A stretch of DNA of 64,000 nucleotides, from assembly GCA_023412495.1 (NCBI GenBank), contig JAEYNP010000120.1:127926-191925 (forward strand). Reading direction: 5' to 3'. Below the pieces are notes generated by a model that ran no database searches, had not been told where the DNA came from, and worked only from the letters and a program-made list of their open reading frames with translations. Shown piece by piece: positions 1-9,112 of the stretch (the stretch's first letter is position 1; every line of letters starts with the position of its first letter). The translations under genes and the position numbers were made by a program. Source of the DNA: Pseudomonadota bacterium (GTDB taxonomy: Bacteria; Desulfobacterota; Desulfobulbia; Desulfobulbales; Desulfocapsaceae).

Positions 1-2102
1 GCAAATCCGATCCGGCTCGAGCGGATGGCGAACTGGTAGGGCGAGCAGCCGAGGAATGAGGCAACCGGTCCGGCGTAGGAGTTGTTGTCGTAGACCACCA
101 GGTACAGGCCGCCCGCGTCGATATACTCCCGCACCGCCATGGTGCATTTGGGCATCTGGGTAACCCCCAGGGTCCCTTCCTGGATGCGGATGCCGCCGGT
201 GGTGTGGACGTAGGCCAGTAGCGGCCGCTTTTTGCGTTTGGCCATGGCGCAGGCCTGGACGAACTTCTCCCCTTCGGCGGAGCCCACGGTGCCGTTGCGG
301 AAATCGGAATAGAGCATGCTGACGACGATGTGGATGCCATTCACCTGGGCATGGAAGGTCATGTTGCCCGACCGCTTTTTCGTCTTATCCTTGGACCGCT
401 GCAGCCGCTCGGTGAAGCCGGTGTAGTTCAGGGGATTGCCGGCCGCGATCTCGGTGTTGAACTGGCTGATCGAACCCGGATCGAAAATATTCTGGAGATA
501 CCACTGGTGCTCCAGGGGAAAGTGATGGCCGCAGGTCTCGCAGACCCCCGCGAACTCGCCGTAAAGATCAGGTATCCACAGATCCTTGCACCCGTATTTT
601 TCGGCATTGGGGCAGCTGACGGTGCGGTCCTTGTTAGCCAAGGGGCTGGTGTAGGTGTCGGTCAACTCCAGCGGATCGACACGGGGCGACTGGGCGTCCG
701 GCTGACCGTTGCCGGTATAGGTGATGAGTCGCTGAGGCCTCCCCTCCTTTTTCTTTTTTCCCCACAGCTCCATGAAGGAATTGATCGGTTCGGTGATGCG
801 CCGGATCATGACATGGCTTTCGCCGGAAACATCGTTCAAGACCTTTCGGACCTGGCGTTTGTGGTTCTTCATGATGTCGTAGCGGATGGTGTAGTAGGCC
901 TTCTCCGTCTTCACCTTAAAGCTTGCGAAAAGCCCGTCCTCGGCATCGGCCTGTCCCTCGAAGCCGTTTTTGCCCATCGCCAGGTATTTTTTTAAACGCA
1001 GTTCCAAAAGTCGCCGGATCTCATCCCGGTTGAGGTCCCAGTGCAGTTCCAGGTGCTGCTCCTCCGTCGCCGGCTGGTGTTTCTTGCGCCGGATCTCGTA
1101 GGTGCGGAGCGCGGAGAAGCTCTTGGTGGAGAGCACGACCTTGTCGGTTGCCCGGATGATTTCCGCCCGAAGTTTGGCGAAAAAGGCGAAATCATCCCGC
1201 CGGGCGCCCAGGGGCGGCTCATAGATGATCCGGTCGATGGTGCCCTTTTCCAGGTTGTCCTTGGCGGTGAGCTTCAGGCGGTCGGCGCAGACTTCGATGA
1301 GTTCCTTCGGAACCTTGGCGCCTTCCTTGATCTTCCCCTCGATGGCCGCCGCCCCCTCTGGGGAAATCACCGAGTAGTAGCCGTGGGAGGTCATCAACCG
1401 GTAATCGGTGAGACCTATCGCCTCGGCCCCGCCGGAGCCGCCCTCGGAGATCATGGAGATCGTCGGCACCCTCAGCTTGGTCATGGCGTAGATGTTGCGG
1501 GCGATCTGCTGGGCCGCACCCGACCCTTCCTCCACCGGATAGGAACCCGGGGTGAAGATATAGAAATGGATGGGAATGCCCTCGGTTTCAGCGACCTTCA
1601 TGTAGCGCAGGGCCTTCTCGTTGCCCTGCGGCCGGCACGAGCCGCCGTTGCGGAACTCCTCGCCGTGGCCGGTTTCCTGGCCGATGACCATGACCGAGGC
1701 GGTGTAAGGTTTGTTCTTGATCCTTCTGGTGATGGTGGCCTTGGCGCAGATCATCGCCGGGTCGACGTTGGCGTCTCCCTCGCCGCCCAGCTCGGTATAG
1801 TCGTCGTAGACGTTTTCCAGGATATCCTTCAGGCTGAAGCGCTGGGCGCTGCGGACGATCCGCACCCGCTCCATAGGCGTGAGATGCTCCTCGGCCCGCT
1901 CCTCGAGGAAACTGATCGACTCGTCGAGCTTGCGGATCTCTGCCGTGAGCTTCTCCTCGGTGAGATCGTAGAAGGATTGTTTGATCTGCTCGACATTTTT
2001 CTTGAAACCGTCGAGATTACCCCAGTTTGAGTAGTCTTTGATCTGGAGCAGATAGTTGATCCGCTCCTCGATCTTCAGAAGTTGCTTCTGTAATTCTTTC
2101 AT
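1..2102 (-). CDS. Acetyl-CoA carboxylase carboxyltransferase, fused alpha (AccA) and beta (AccD), partial
   Basis: The gene reads out of the window on the left, so only the first 700 codons are seen. It starts at the ATG at 2102. The N-terminal half is AccA-like: an alpha-helical start, then LTPMERVRI, the substrate-pocket run SEGGSGGAEAIG and the motif SVISPEGAAAI. From about residue 495 it becomes AccD-like, with a cysteine cluster (CPNAEKYGC, then CETCGHHF) that should bind zinc, followed by the crotonase-type core. The enzyme would move the carboxyl group from carboxybiotin to acetyl-CoA, giving malonyl-CoA for fatty acid synthesis. It lies 79 bp downstream of a biotin carboxylase on the same strand, which supports this. 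The first cysteine pair is spaced C-x7-C rather than the usual C-x2-C. A propionyl-CoA-type substrate cannot be excluded. Confidence 0.88.
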   Translation of the reverse strand, partial: MKELQKQLLKIEERINYLLQIKDYSNWGNLDGFKKNVEQIKQSFYDLTEEKLTAEIRKLDESISFLEERAEEHLTPMERVRIVRSAQRFSLKDILENVYDDYTELGGEGDANVDPAMICAKATITRRIKNKPYTASVMVIGQETGHGEEFRNGGSCRPQGNEKALRYMKVAETEGIPIHFYIFTPGSYPVEEGSGAAQQIARNIYAMTKLRVPTISMISEGGSGGAEAIGLTDYRLMTSHGYYSVISPEGAAAIEGKIKEGAKVPKELIEVCADRLKLTAKDNLEKGTIDRIIYEPPLGARRDDFAFFAKLRAEIIRATDKVVLSTKSFSALRTYEIRRKKHQPATEEQHLELHWDLNRDEIRRLLELRLKKYLAMGKNGFEGQADAEDGLFASFKVKTEKAYYTIRYDIMKNHKRQVRKVLNDVSGESHVMIRRITEPINSFMELWGKKKKEGRPQRLITYTGNGQPDAQSPRVDPLELTDTYTSPLANKDRTVSCPNAEKYGCKDLWIPDLYGEFAGVCETCGHHFPLEHQWYLQNIFDPGSISQFNTEIAAGNPLNYTGFTERLQRSKDKTKKRSGNMTFHAQVNGIHIVVSMLYSDFRNGTVGSAEGEKFVQACAMAKRKKRPLLAYVHTTGGIRIQEGTLGVTQMPKCTMAVREYIDAGGLYLVVYDNNSYAGPVASFLGCSPYQFAIRSSRIGF

Positions 2103-2181
2103 CGGTCGAAACTATGTATTATGCCGGGATCACCCTGCGCGTCGGCGCTTTAGGTCCCTTCTCTATGGCGCATCGAAGGGC

Positions 2182-3591
2182 TTAAAAAGCCAGGAGGCGA
2201 TCCAGGTTGTTTTTGAGGTAGTCGAGGTTCGTTATTATCGAGTTGTTGTTCGAGTCCTGGCCACGGATGACCGTTTCGTCGATAAACTGGGCTGCCTTCT
2301 TCTTCGCGTCCTCGATCGACTCACCCCAGACCAGGGCCAGCGCCAGATTCGGGTCGAAATCGCTGGGGATGGGGTAGGGGCGGTCGACGGGGACATGGGT
2401 GTAGACGACCGACCACGGATGGGTCGGGAACTTAAATTCGGTAATCGTGCCGATCCAGGGTGCAAAACCGCGGCGGGTGTCCTCGGCGACGATGCGCAGC
2501 TCGATGGCGGCGCCTTTGAACTTGATCGCGCTCTGTTTGTAGCCGATCTTTTCGCCCAGGGCCAGCCGGATCTGCTCCCGGATCAGGTTCGGCTGCTCGC
2601 CATTAATATAGCTGATCCGGGCGGAAATATCATTTTCCACCTGAATGCGGGTGTTTACTTCGAGAAGATAGGGCTGGCCGCTTCTCGTCACGATCCATTC
2701 CCAGGTCCCGACGTTGTCGTATTTGACATGGCCCGCGAGTTTGAGCGAATACTGGACGATCTGGTCGAGGACCTTCTTCTCGTCGAAATCGTAGTCGAAG
2801 GCAGTCTTGTGGAAACCCGGCGCCGCTTCCACCCGCTTCTGTCGACCGGTGGACTGGATGGTGCAGTTGCGCGAGCTGAAGTGGAGGCGCTCGCCGTGTC
2901 TGGAGCAGACCAGCTGCACCTCGAGATGGTTGTAATCGCGCAGGCACTGCTCGATCAGCACCCCGCCATCGCCGAACTGGCGCTTGGCGTAGTTCTGCAG
3001 CTGCCGGTAGATCCGGCGGAACCTCTCGATTTCGGTCACCTCCTCGATCCCCATGCCGCCCCCGCCGGCCGCCGCCTTGACAAGGATGGAGGGTTGCTGG
3101 ATCCCTTTCTGTTTCTGGTCGAGGAGGAGCTGGGCGGCGATCTCCTCCGCCTCCATTTCGTTGTAGATGGGAGCGGAGGTGCCGGGGATGGTGGGGATGC
3201 CCAGTTGATTGGCAACCCGTTTGGTATTGATCTTATCGCCCAGGTCCCGGATCACTTCCCAGTTGGGACCGATGAAGGTCAGCGGCCGGTCCCGCCTTGT
3301 TGCTCTTCTCGCAAAGCGGAAGTCCTCCGAAAAAAAGCCGTAACCGGGATGGATGGCGGTGCAGCCGGTGTGATCGGCGACCGCGAACAGGTCATTCGGC
3401 TCGGTATAGCTGGTTATCCGCCATGCGTTCTGGCCGGGGCCACTGACGATGTTGCGCTGAACATGCTCGGAATCACGATCGGCGGCGGTGTAGACGACGA
3501 CATAATCGAGGCCCAGATCCTTGCAGGCATTCATTATTCGAATGGCTATTTCGCCTCGGTTGGCGATGAGAACCTTTCCTTCCAAACTCAT
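2182..3591 (-). CDS. accC: Biotin carboxylase subunit of acyl-CoA carboxylase (AccC-like)
   Basis: The product has 469 residues, the usual size for a free-standing biotin carboxylase. It opens with the family start KVLIANRGEIAIRI and carries the HPGYGFFSED motif. An ATP-grasp glycine loop (AAAGGGGMG) sits near residue 175, and the late catalytic segment LLEVNTRIQVEN is present. It carboxylates biotin on a carrier protein using ATP and bicarbonate. No biotinyl domain is fused to its C-terminus, so a separate carrier protein must be encoded elsewhere. It is followed by the fused carboxyltransferase on the same strand, so the two are probably co-transcribed. One active-site neighbourhood reads VNTRIQVEN where most relatives have the MNTRIQVEH form, a mild divergence. 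Confidence 0.9.
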   Translation of the reverse strand: MSLEGKVLIANRGEIAIRIMNACKDLGLDYVVVYTAADRDSEHVQRNIVSGPGQNAWRITSYTEPNDLFAVADHTGCTAIHPGYGFFSEDFRFARRATRRDRPLTFIGPNWEVIRDLGDKINTKRVANQLGIPTIPGTSAPIYNEMEAEEIAAQLLLDQKQKGIQQPSILVKAAAGGGGMGIEEVTEIERFRRIYRQLQNYAKRQFGDGGVLIEQCLRDYNHLEVQLVCSRHGERLHFSSRNCTIQSTGRQKRVEAAPGFHKTAFDYDFDEKKVLDQIVQYSLKLAGHVKYDNVGTWEWIVTRSGQPYLLEVNTRIQVENDISARISYINGEQPNLIREQIRLALGEKIGYKQSAIKFKGAAIELRIVAEDTRRGFAPWIGTITEFKFPTHPWSVVYTHVPVDRPYPIPSDFDPNLALALVWGESIEDAKKKAAQFIDETVIRGQDSNNNSIITNLDYLKNNLDRLLAF

Positions 3592-3999
3592 CCTCGTTCA
3601 ATTTTGGCAGTATGTTATGACGATCGATCGTCTCTTTGTCCTACTCGGTGGTATAAACTCGTGGTTCGAAATCGACGCTACTATAGTCAGCCGGTTTCGA
3701 TTAGAAAAGCAAAATATTGCGCGGCAGATGAAGTCCGGCCCGAACATTCGGTTGCTTGTTCGACCAATTTTCACCCGATTCCAGCAGCGCCTACAGGCAA
3801 GGGAGTCAAAGAATCGGCGGGCGGATTGATTTTTTTCCACCCGGTGTTATTTATCTGGTACCATACATATATTATTCACTACAGAGTCAACGCCACCCAT
3901 AAACCACAGCAATCGGGACGCGCATTAGAGTTTTTCTGCAACACTGCCGGGAACGATTCAACCTTTCTTTTGAAGCCGTCCCATTATGAAGAATATATC
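3592..3999. other. Divergent intergenic region between accC and corC
   Basis: This stretch of about 400 bases has no gene I can support. It must hold the promoters for accC (leftward) and corC (rightward). On the minus strand a TATAGT hexamer at 3685-3680 is the best -10 candidate for accC, but no convincing -35 stands at the right distance. A long plus-strand open frame that runs through here from 2056 is the antisense of accC joined to the real corC frame. Confidence 0.4.
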
Positions 4000-4941
4000 A
4001 TGGCCCATCCAACAATCGATACGATGAACAGCGATTCAAGCACAGAAGACAAGGAGTCCGATAAACAGCCTGAGCGGGAGCCCGATCACGAGCCCGAACA
4101 GGAAAGCACCCTGAAACGAATTTTTTCTTCCATGCTCAATTTCAAAAAACCGGGAACCAAGGAAGACCTCGACCACGAAATCCAGGAACTGCTCGAGGAG
4201 GGGGAGGAGCACGGCCTGATCTCGCCCCTCGAAGAGAGGATGATCAATTCCATCCTTGAGTTTCGTACAACCTATGCCTCGGAAATCATGACCCCGGCGG
4301 CGGAGGTGGTCTCCTTCGACGAGGCCTCGCCCCTGTCGGAGCTGATGGATATCGTCATCGAGAGCGGTTTCACCCGGATTCCCGTCTACCGGGAGAATCC
4401 AGACCGGGTCATCGGTTCGATGCACGCCAAGGACCTGCTGAAGCTCTGTGCTCGGCCGCAGGTGGAGCCGTTCAACCTGGAAAGCTACCTGCGTCCCGTC
4501 TATTTCATATCTGAAAAAAAACCCATCGTCGACCTGCTGCGTGAGTTCCAGAAGCACAAGATCCATATGGCCATGGTCACCGACGAGTTCGGCACGGTCC
4601 GTGGTCTCATCACCCTGGAGGACATCCTCGAGGAGATCGTCGGCGAGATCGACGACGAATACGACGACGATGAGGAGGAGATCGAGGTCATCGACGAGTC
4701 CACCATTCAGGTCCACGCCTGGGTCGACGTGGAAGTGATCGAAGAGCATTTCGACACGGAATTCCCCGAAGGCCCCTACGAGTCGGTCGGCGGTCTGGTT
4801 ATTCATGCCCTCGGCCGGCTGGCGGCGCCCGGCGATGTCGTCCTGGTCAACGGCTTTCGCTTCCTGGTCAAAAGCGCCGACAGCAGACAGTTGAAAATGG
4901 TGCGGATCAGCAGGATTACCGAAGAGGGAAGAGAAAGTTAA
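4000..4941 (+). CDS. corC: CorC/HlyC-type CBS-domain protein
   Basis: The product has 313 residues when started at the ATG at 4000; the next in-frame ATG at 4024 is an alternative. After a very acidic N-terminus come two CBS motifs (around TPAAEVVSFDEAS and KPIVDLLREF) and then a C-terminal CorC/HlyC transporter-associated domain (VDVEVIEEHFDTEFP, YESVGGLVIHALG). There is no N-terminal membrane domain, so this is the soluble CorC type thought to act with ion-efflux or membrane-repair proteins. It abuts lnt, and the corC-lnt pair is common in proteobacteria. Frame continuity extends far upstream only because the antisense of accC happens to be open; the CBS protein begins here. Confidence 0.85.
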   Translation: MAHPTIDTMNSDSSTEDKESDKQPEREPDHEPEQESTLKRIFSSMLNFKKPGTKEDLDHEIQELLEEGEEHGLISPLEERMINSILEFRTTYASEIMTPAAEVVSFDEASPLSELMDIVIESGFTRIPVYRENPDRVIGSMHAKDLLKLCARPQVEPFNLESYLRPVYFISEKKPIVDLLREFQKHKIHMAMVTDEFGTVRGLITLEDILEEIVGEIDDEYDDDEEEIEVIDESTIQVHAWVDVEVIEEHFDTEFPEGPYESVGGLVIHALGRLAAPGDVVLVNGFRFLVKSADSRQLKMVRISRITEEGRES

Positions 4942-4944
4942 GTG

Positions 4945-6498
4945 ATGTCTCACCGTTTTCTGGTTCTGCCGATCGTTACCGGTGCAGGTCTCTGGCTGTC
5001 GTTTCCAGGAGGGGGCGAATTCTGGCCGCTGCTCTTTGTCGCCCTCATTCCGCTGCTGCTGACTGTCCGGGGCGAAAGCGCGGACCGGGCGGCCGCAGCC
5101 GGCCTGATCGCCGGGCTTGCCCATTTTCTACCGCTGCTCTACTGGATCATCATCGTTCTCGGCAGGTACGGGGGGCTCCCCTGGTTCGTCTCGGTCCCGG
5201 CACTGCTGCTCCTGGCCCTCTACATGAGCCTCTACATGGCGGCATTCGCAGCGCTTGCCCGGGCAATCCTGAGGTATTTCCCCGCCATCCTCGCTCTGTG
5301 GCTCGTGCCCGCACTATGGGTGGGCCTGGACTGGCTGCGCGGGACGCTCTTTACCGGCTTTCCCTGGATGGATCTGGGCTATGGTCTCTACCAGACGCCC
5401 CTGCTTATTCAGGTCGCCGATCTGGCCGGTCATCATGGTGTTACGTATCTCATCGTTTTCAGTAATGTTCTGCTGCTGTTCCTGTTCGGCACAGGAAGAC
5501 GCTTCGCCGAAAATCTGCTGCTCGCCGGCTGCGGACTCTGCCTTTTGGGCGGGGCGGGAGTGTACTCTGGCACGAAGCTGACCGAGTTTACCAGTATGAT
5601 CTCGTCTCCGGACGCAGCCCGGATGAAGATCGGCATCGTCCAGGGCAATATCGACCAGAGCATAAAATGGTCGCCGCCCCAGCAGAAGATTACGGTCGAC
5701 ACCTATCTCGCGCTCACCGAATCGCTTCTGCGGGAAGCTGAGCTGCCGGCGGTGGTGGTCTGGCCGGAGACGGCACTGCCGTTCTACCCCCCGTCCAACG
5801 ACCAAATGGGGCCATTGAAAAACCTGGTGGCTGGTGGGGAAATGGCGCTTCTAACCGGAGCGCCGTGGTACGAGATCATCGACCGGCAGAACAAGAAGGT
5901 GAAATTCTACAACAGCGCCTTCCTGCTCTCGCCCGAAGGCGCGTATGCCGGTACCTATTACAAGACCCATCTTGTCCCCTTCGGAGAATACGTGCCGCTG
6001 AAGAAATTGCTGCCCTTTCTGGCACCTCTGGTGGAGGCTGTGGGTGACTTCAGCCCCGGCAGGATCGATCGACCCTTGGTCTGGCAGGAGGCGAAAACCG
6101 GCATCCTCATCTGTTTCGAGTCGGTTTTCCCCGAGCTCTCCCGGCAATGGGTGAAAGCGGGGGCGAATATCCTCGTGAACTTGACCAACGATGCATGGTA
6201 TGGTAAATCCAGTGCCCCGCATCACAGCCTGGCCATGGCGGTACTGAGGGCGGTGGAAACCAGGCGGAGCCTGATCCGCTCTGCCAATACCGGCATTTCC
6301 GCTTTCGTCAATCCGGCGGGCGCGATCGACGGCCGTTCGGGTCTGTTCGAGCCCTGGGCGGCTGCGCGTGAAGCGGTGCTCATGACGGATGAGACCGTCT
6401 GGGTGCGTTTCGGCTATCTCTTCGCCCCGATCTGCCTGGTCATGGCCATCTGCGGGGCGGCAATCGGCTGGAAAAGAGGACTGAGAGAAAAGTACTGA
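4945..6498 (+). CDS. lnt: Apolipoprotein N-acyltransferase
   Basis: Lnt adds the third acyl chain to the N-terminal cysteine of lipoproteins at the inner membrane. The N-terminal 200 residues are a run of membrane helices, followed by a periplasmic nitrilase-like domain. The catalytic triad is visible: Glu275 in WPETALPF, Lys340 in YKTHLVPFGEY and Cys390 in LICFESVF, nearly the same spacing as E. coli Lnt. A last hydrophobic segment anchors the C-terminus. I start at the ATG at 4945, with GAGGGAAGAG upstream; a GTG at 4942 directly after the corC stop is also possible. Translation is probably coupled to corC. The stop codon lies inside the left arm of a palindromic repeat. The predicted lipoproteins at 22.4, 27.3 and 48.2 kb would be its substrates. 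Confidence 0.95.
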   Translation: MSHRFLVLPIVTGAGLWLSFPGGGEFWPLLFVALIPLLLTVRGESADRAAAAGLIAGLAHFLPLLYWIIIVLGRYGGLPWFVSVPALLLLALYMSLYMAAFAALARAILRYFPAILALWLVPALWVGLDWLRGTLFTGFPWMDLGYGLYQTPLLIQVADLAGHHGVTYLIVFSNVLLLFLFGTGRRFAENLLLAGCGLCLLGGAGVYSGTKLTEFTSMISSPDAARMKIGIVQGNIDQSIKWSPPQQKITVDTYLALTESLLREAELPAVVVWPETALPFYPPSNDQMGPLKNLVAGGEMALLTGAPWYEIIDRQNKKVKFYNSAFLLSPEGAYAGTYYKTHLVPFGEYVPLKKLLPFLAPLVEAVGDFSPGRIDRPLVWQEAKTGILICFESVFPELSRQWVKAGANILVNLTNDAWYGKSSAPHHSLAMAVLRAVETRRSLIRSANTGISAFVNPAGAIDGRSGLFEPWAAAREAVLMTDETVWVRFGYLFAPICLVMAICGAAIGWKRGLREKY

Positions 6499-6543
6499 GG
6501 ACTGAGCGCTTCTACTCAGTCCTCATAGCCCAGTCCCTCAGTC
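6495..6543 (+). repeat. GACTGAG palindromic repeat, copy 1
   Basis: AGGACTGAG, an 8-base loop and CTCAGTCCT form a perfect 9-bp hairpin, followed by further CAGTCC/TCAGTCC units and CTTG. It overlaps the lnt stop codon and lies upstream of prfB. Nearly the same 49-base sequence recurs at 7843-7891, just past the end of ald. Confidence 0.8.
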
Positions 6544-6587
6544 CTTGTTTTCGCGATTTCAATAAATTTTTATAAGAAGGTAAAACT

Positions 6588-7698
6588 ATGGCAATCGATA
6601 TAGGTGCAGCGGTATCCAAACAGAAGCTTTCGGGCATCAAGGAGCGGTTACTCATTCTCAAGGAGCATCTTTGACTTAGCCGCCAAGAAGGATCGGCTCG
6701 AGGCCCTGGAGCGTCAGACGCTGGCTCCCGGCTTCTGGAACGATCCCGAAAAGGCTCAGGTCGTCCAGAAGGAACACGGCCAACTCCAGGACAGCATTAA
6801 CGACTGGGAGGGGCGGTGGAAGGAAATGGAGGACACCGAACTCTTCCTCGAGATGGTCATGGAGGAAAAGGATGCCGAACTCGAGGCGGAAATAGCGCAG
6901 AAGATCGGGGCTATGGAAGAGGGCCTCGCCCAGGCGGAACTGGAATGCATGTTCAATGGCGAACATGACGCCAACAACGCCATCATGTCCATCCACGCTG
7001 GCGCCGGCGGGACCGAGGCTCAGGATTGGGTCGAAATCCTCATGCGGATGTACCTGCGCTGGGCGGAGACCCACGGCTTCAAGACTGATATCCTGGATTA
7101 CCTGGCGGGGGACGAGGCGGGAACCAAGAGCGTCACCATTATGTTCAAAGGGCGCTTCGCCTACGGCTATCTGCGCTCGGAGCTGGGCATCCACCGCCTG
7201 GTCCGGATTTCGCCTTTCGACGCCAGCGGCCGCCGCCACACCTCCTTTGCCTCGGTCATGATCATGCCGGAACTGGACGATTCGATCAATATCGAGATCG
7301 ACGAGAAAGATCTGCGGGTCGACACCTACCGGTCGAGCGGCGCGGGCGGCCAGCATGTCAACAAGACCGACTCTGCCATTCGCATCACCCACCTGCCGAC
7401 GGGCATCGTGGTGCAGTGCCAGAACGAACGGTCCCAGCACTCCAACAGGTATACGGCCATGAAGATGCTCACCGCCCAGCTCTACGAGCTCGAGCGGCAG
7501 AAGCAGGCCGAACAGCAGGAGGGCCTGGCCGGCGACAAGAAGGGCATCTCCTGGGGCAGCCAGATCCGCTCCTACGTTCTCCAGCCTTATCGGCTGATCA
7601 AGGATCACCGGACCGAGTATGAGGTCGGCAATGTTGACGCGGTGCTCGACGGCGACCTTGATCCTTTCATCAAGGCGTATCTTTTACTTGGAAAGTAA
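6588..7698 (+). CDS. prfB: Peptide chain release factor 2, with programmed +1 frameshift
   Basis: RF2 ends translation at UGA and UAA. The first 28 codons run from the ATG at 6588 to CTT at 6669-6671 and are followed by an in-frame TGA (6672-6674). Skipping one base (CTT-T-GAC) enters the main frame, which runs to 7698. A Shine-Dalgarno-like AAGGAG (6661-6665 core) stands three bases before the slippery CTTTGAC, the same arrangement as E. coli prfB. The frameshift is therefore autoregulation by RF2 level and not a sequencing error. The joined protein has 369 residues. Anticodon-like SPF lies at residues 208-210 and catalytic GGQ at 253-255, three residues later than in E. coli. The RBS is AAGAAGG upstream of the ATG. 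Confidence 0.97.
6660..6678 (+). promoter_or_regulatory. RF2 recoding site (+1 frameshift)
   Basis: The sequence AAGGAG-CAT-CTT-TGA-C combines the internal Shine-Dalgarno element, a 3-base spacer, the slippery CTT codon and the poor-context UGA-C. These are the defining elements of RF2 autoregulatory frameshifting. Confidence 0.95.
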
Positions 7699-7700
7699 AG

Positions 7701-7735
7701 AAAAGGACTGAGTGCTGAGGACTGAGGACTGAGTG
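7701..7735 (+). repeat. Tandem GGACTGAG units after prfB
   Basis: Four near-identical GACTGAG/GCTGAG units follow the prfB stop, the same heptamer that builds the two flanking palindromes. Here they are direct, without a strong hairpin. Confidence 0.65.
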
Positions 7736-7780
7736 AAACGACGAAGGCCGGCTCGAAATGAGCCGGCCTTCGTCGTTTTT
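7736..7780 (+). terminator. Rho-independent terminator of prfB
   Basis: A perfect inverted repeat with arms AACGACGAAGGCCGGCTC and GAGCCGGCCTTCGTCGTT encloses a 5-base loop (GAAAT) and is followed by a run of T. It ends the corC-lnt-prfB unit. Confidence 0.93.
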
Positions 7781-7842
7781 GCTGTTATGCCGTGTATCGC
7801 AGTGGGGCGCCCCGGCGGCATTGCAAGCGCGGGAGGAAAAGC

Positions 7843-7891
7843 CGAGGACTGAGCAGTCCGCTCAGTCCTCATAGCTCAGTCCTCAGTCCTT
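7843..7891 (+). repeat. GACTGAG palindromic repeat, copy 2
   Basis: This copy repeats the one at 6495-6543 in the same orientation: an AGGACTGAG hairpin, then CATAGCTCAGTCCTCAGTCCTT. It lies directly past the ald stop codon. The two copies bracket prfB. Confidence 0.8.
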
Positions 7892-7894
7892 TTG

Positions 7895-9010
7895 TTATTT
7901 CAAAACGTCCGCAACAGGAGTGTAGGGCAGGCTGAAGGCCTCGGCGACCGCGCCGTAGGTGACCTTGCCGTCAACGATGTTGAGGCCGAGGGCTATCTCG
8001 TTGTTGTCTAAGCAGGCTTGCTTCCAGCCTTTGTTGGCGATCTGCAGGGCGTAGGGGAGCGTCGCGTTGGTGAGCGCGAGTGTCGATGTTTTAGCGACCG
8101 CGCCTGGCATGTTAGCGACGCAGTAGTGTACGACGCCGTCTACGGTAAAGACCGGGTCCGCATGGGAGGTGGCCTTGGAGGTTTCGAAGCAGCCGCCCTG
8201 ATCGATGGCCACGTCGACCATTACCGAACCCGGCTTCATCACCTTCAGCATGTCACGGGTGACCAGTTTCGGGGCCTTTGCGCCCGGAATGAGCACGGCG
8301 CCGACCACCAGGTCGGCATCCCGCAGCAACTCGCGCAGTTTCGGCACGCTGCTCATGATCGGGAAGCAGTTGCTGGGCATGACTTCCCGCAGGTAGCGCA
8401 GCCGGTCGAGGTTGGTGTCGAGGAGATATACCTTGGCGCCAAGGCCGCAGGCCATGAGGGCGGCGTTGATGCCGACCACGCCGCCGCCGATGACTACCAC
8501 GTTGCCCGGCTCGACGCCCGGCACGCCGCCGAGGAGGATGCCCCGGCCGCCCTTGGTCATCTGCAGATATTCGGCGCCCACCTGGGTAGCCATCCGGCCT
8601 GCGACCTCGCTCATCGGGGTGAGCAGGGGCAGGGAGCCGTCTTCTTTCTGAATCGTTTCATAGGCGATATTCACCGAGCCCGCCTTGATCAGGGCGCGGG
8701 TCTGCTGCTCGTCGGCCGCCAGGTGGAGGTAGGTGAAGACGATCTGGTCTTTGCGGATGAGGTCGTATTCGGATGGTTGGGGCTCTTTGACGTGCATGAC
8801 CATGTCGGACTTGGCGAAAATCTCGGCAGGGGTTTCGACGATGGTGGCCCCGGCCTGGATGTACTCTTCGTCGGAGAAACCGCTGCCTTTGCCGGCGTTT
8901 TTCTCAACGAGGACCTGGTGGTTGTGGTGAGTCATGACCTCGACGCCAGCGGGGGTCATACAGACTCTATTTTCTGCGATTTTGATTTCCTTGAGAATTC
9001 CGACGATCAT
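7895..9010 (-). CDS. ald: Alanine dehydrogenase
   Basis: The 371-residue product matches the length of NAD-dependent L-alanine dehydrogenase, which interconverts alanine and pyruvate plus ammonia. The family start [20 protein letters not shown] is present, with the substrate-binding Arg and Lys (MHVKEPQ) and the catalytic His region (FTYLHLA). The Rossmann loop [13 protein letters not shown] and the C-terminal nicotinamide-side segment VANMPGAV also stand out. The ATG at 9010 has AAGGAG eight bases upstream. It follows an Lrp/AsnC-family gene by about 100 bases on the same strand. By analogy with AldR-ald pairs, that regulator may control it in response to amino acids. Confidence 0.95.
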   Translation of the reverse strand: MIVGILKEIKIAENRVCMTPAGVEVMTHHNHQVLVEKNAGKGSGFSDEEYIQAGATIVETPAEIFAKSDMVMHVKEPQPSEYDLIRKDQIVFTYLHLAADEQQTRALIKAGSVNIAYETIQKEDGSLPLLTPMSEVAGRMATQVGAEYLQMTKGGRGILLGGVPGVEPGNVVVIGGGVVGINAALMACGLGAKVYLLDTNLDRLRYLREVMPSNCFPIMSSVPKLRELLRDADLVVGAVLIPGAKAPKLVTRDMLKVMKPGSVMVDVAIDQGGCFETSKATSHADPVFTVDGVVHYCVANMPGAVAKTSTLALTNATLPYALQIANKGWKQACLDNNEIALGLNIVDGKVTYGAVAEAFSLPYTPVADVLK

Positions 9011-9112
9011 TGTAGTCTCTCCTTGTTGAGCGGGGCTGGTAAGTTTTCCCGCCTTGCCCGCCCGACGGGGAGGAGGTCCGCGATCCGGGCAAGGAGAGAA
9101 AACGCTTTCACA

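Noticed and set aside
2056..3999. Apparent 648-codon N-terminal extension of corC
   Set aside because: It is the antisense of accC plus intergenic sequence. The family similarity begins only after the ATG at 4000.
6604..6672. A prfB start inside the main frame at 6604 without frameshift
   Set aside because: The canonical frameshift cassette and a good upstream start at 6588 explain the N-terminus better.
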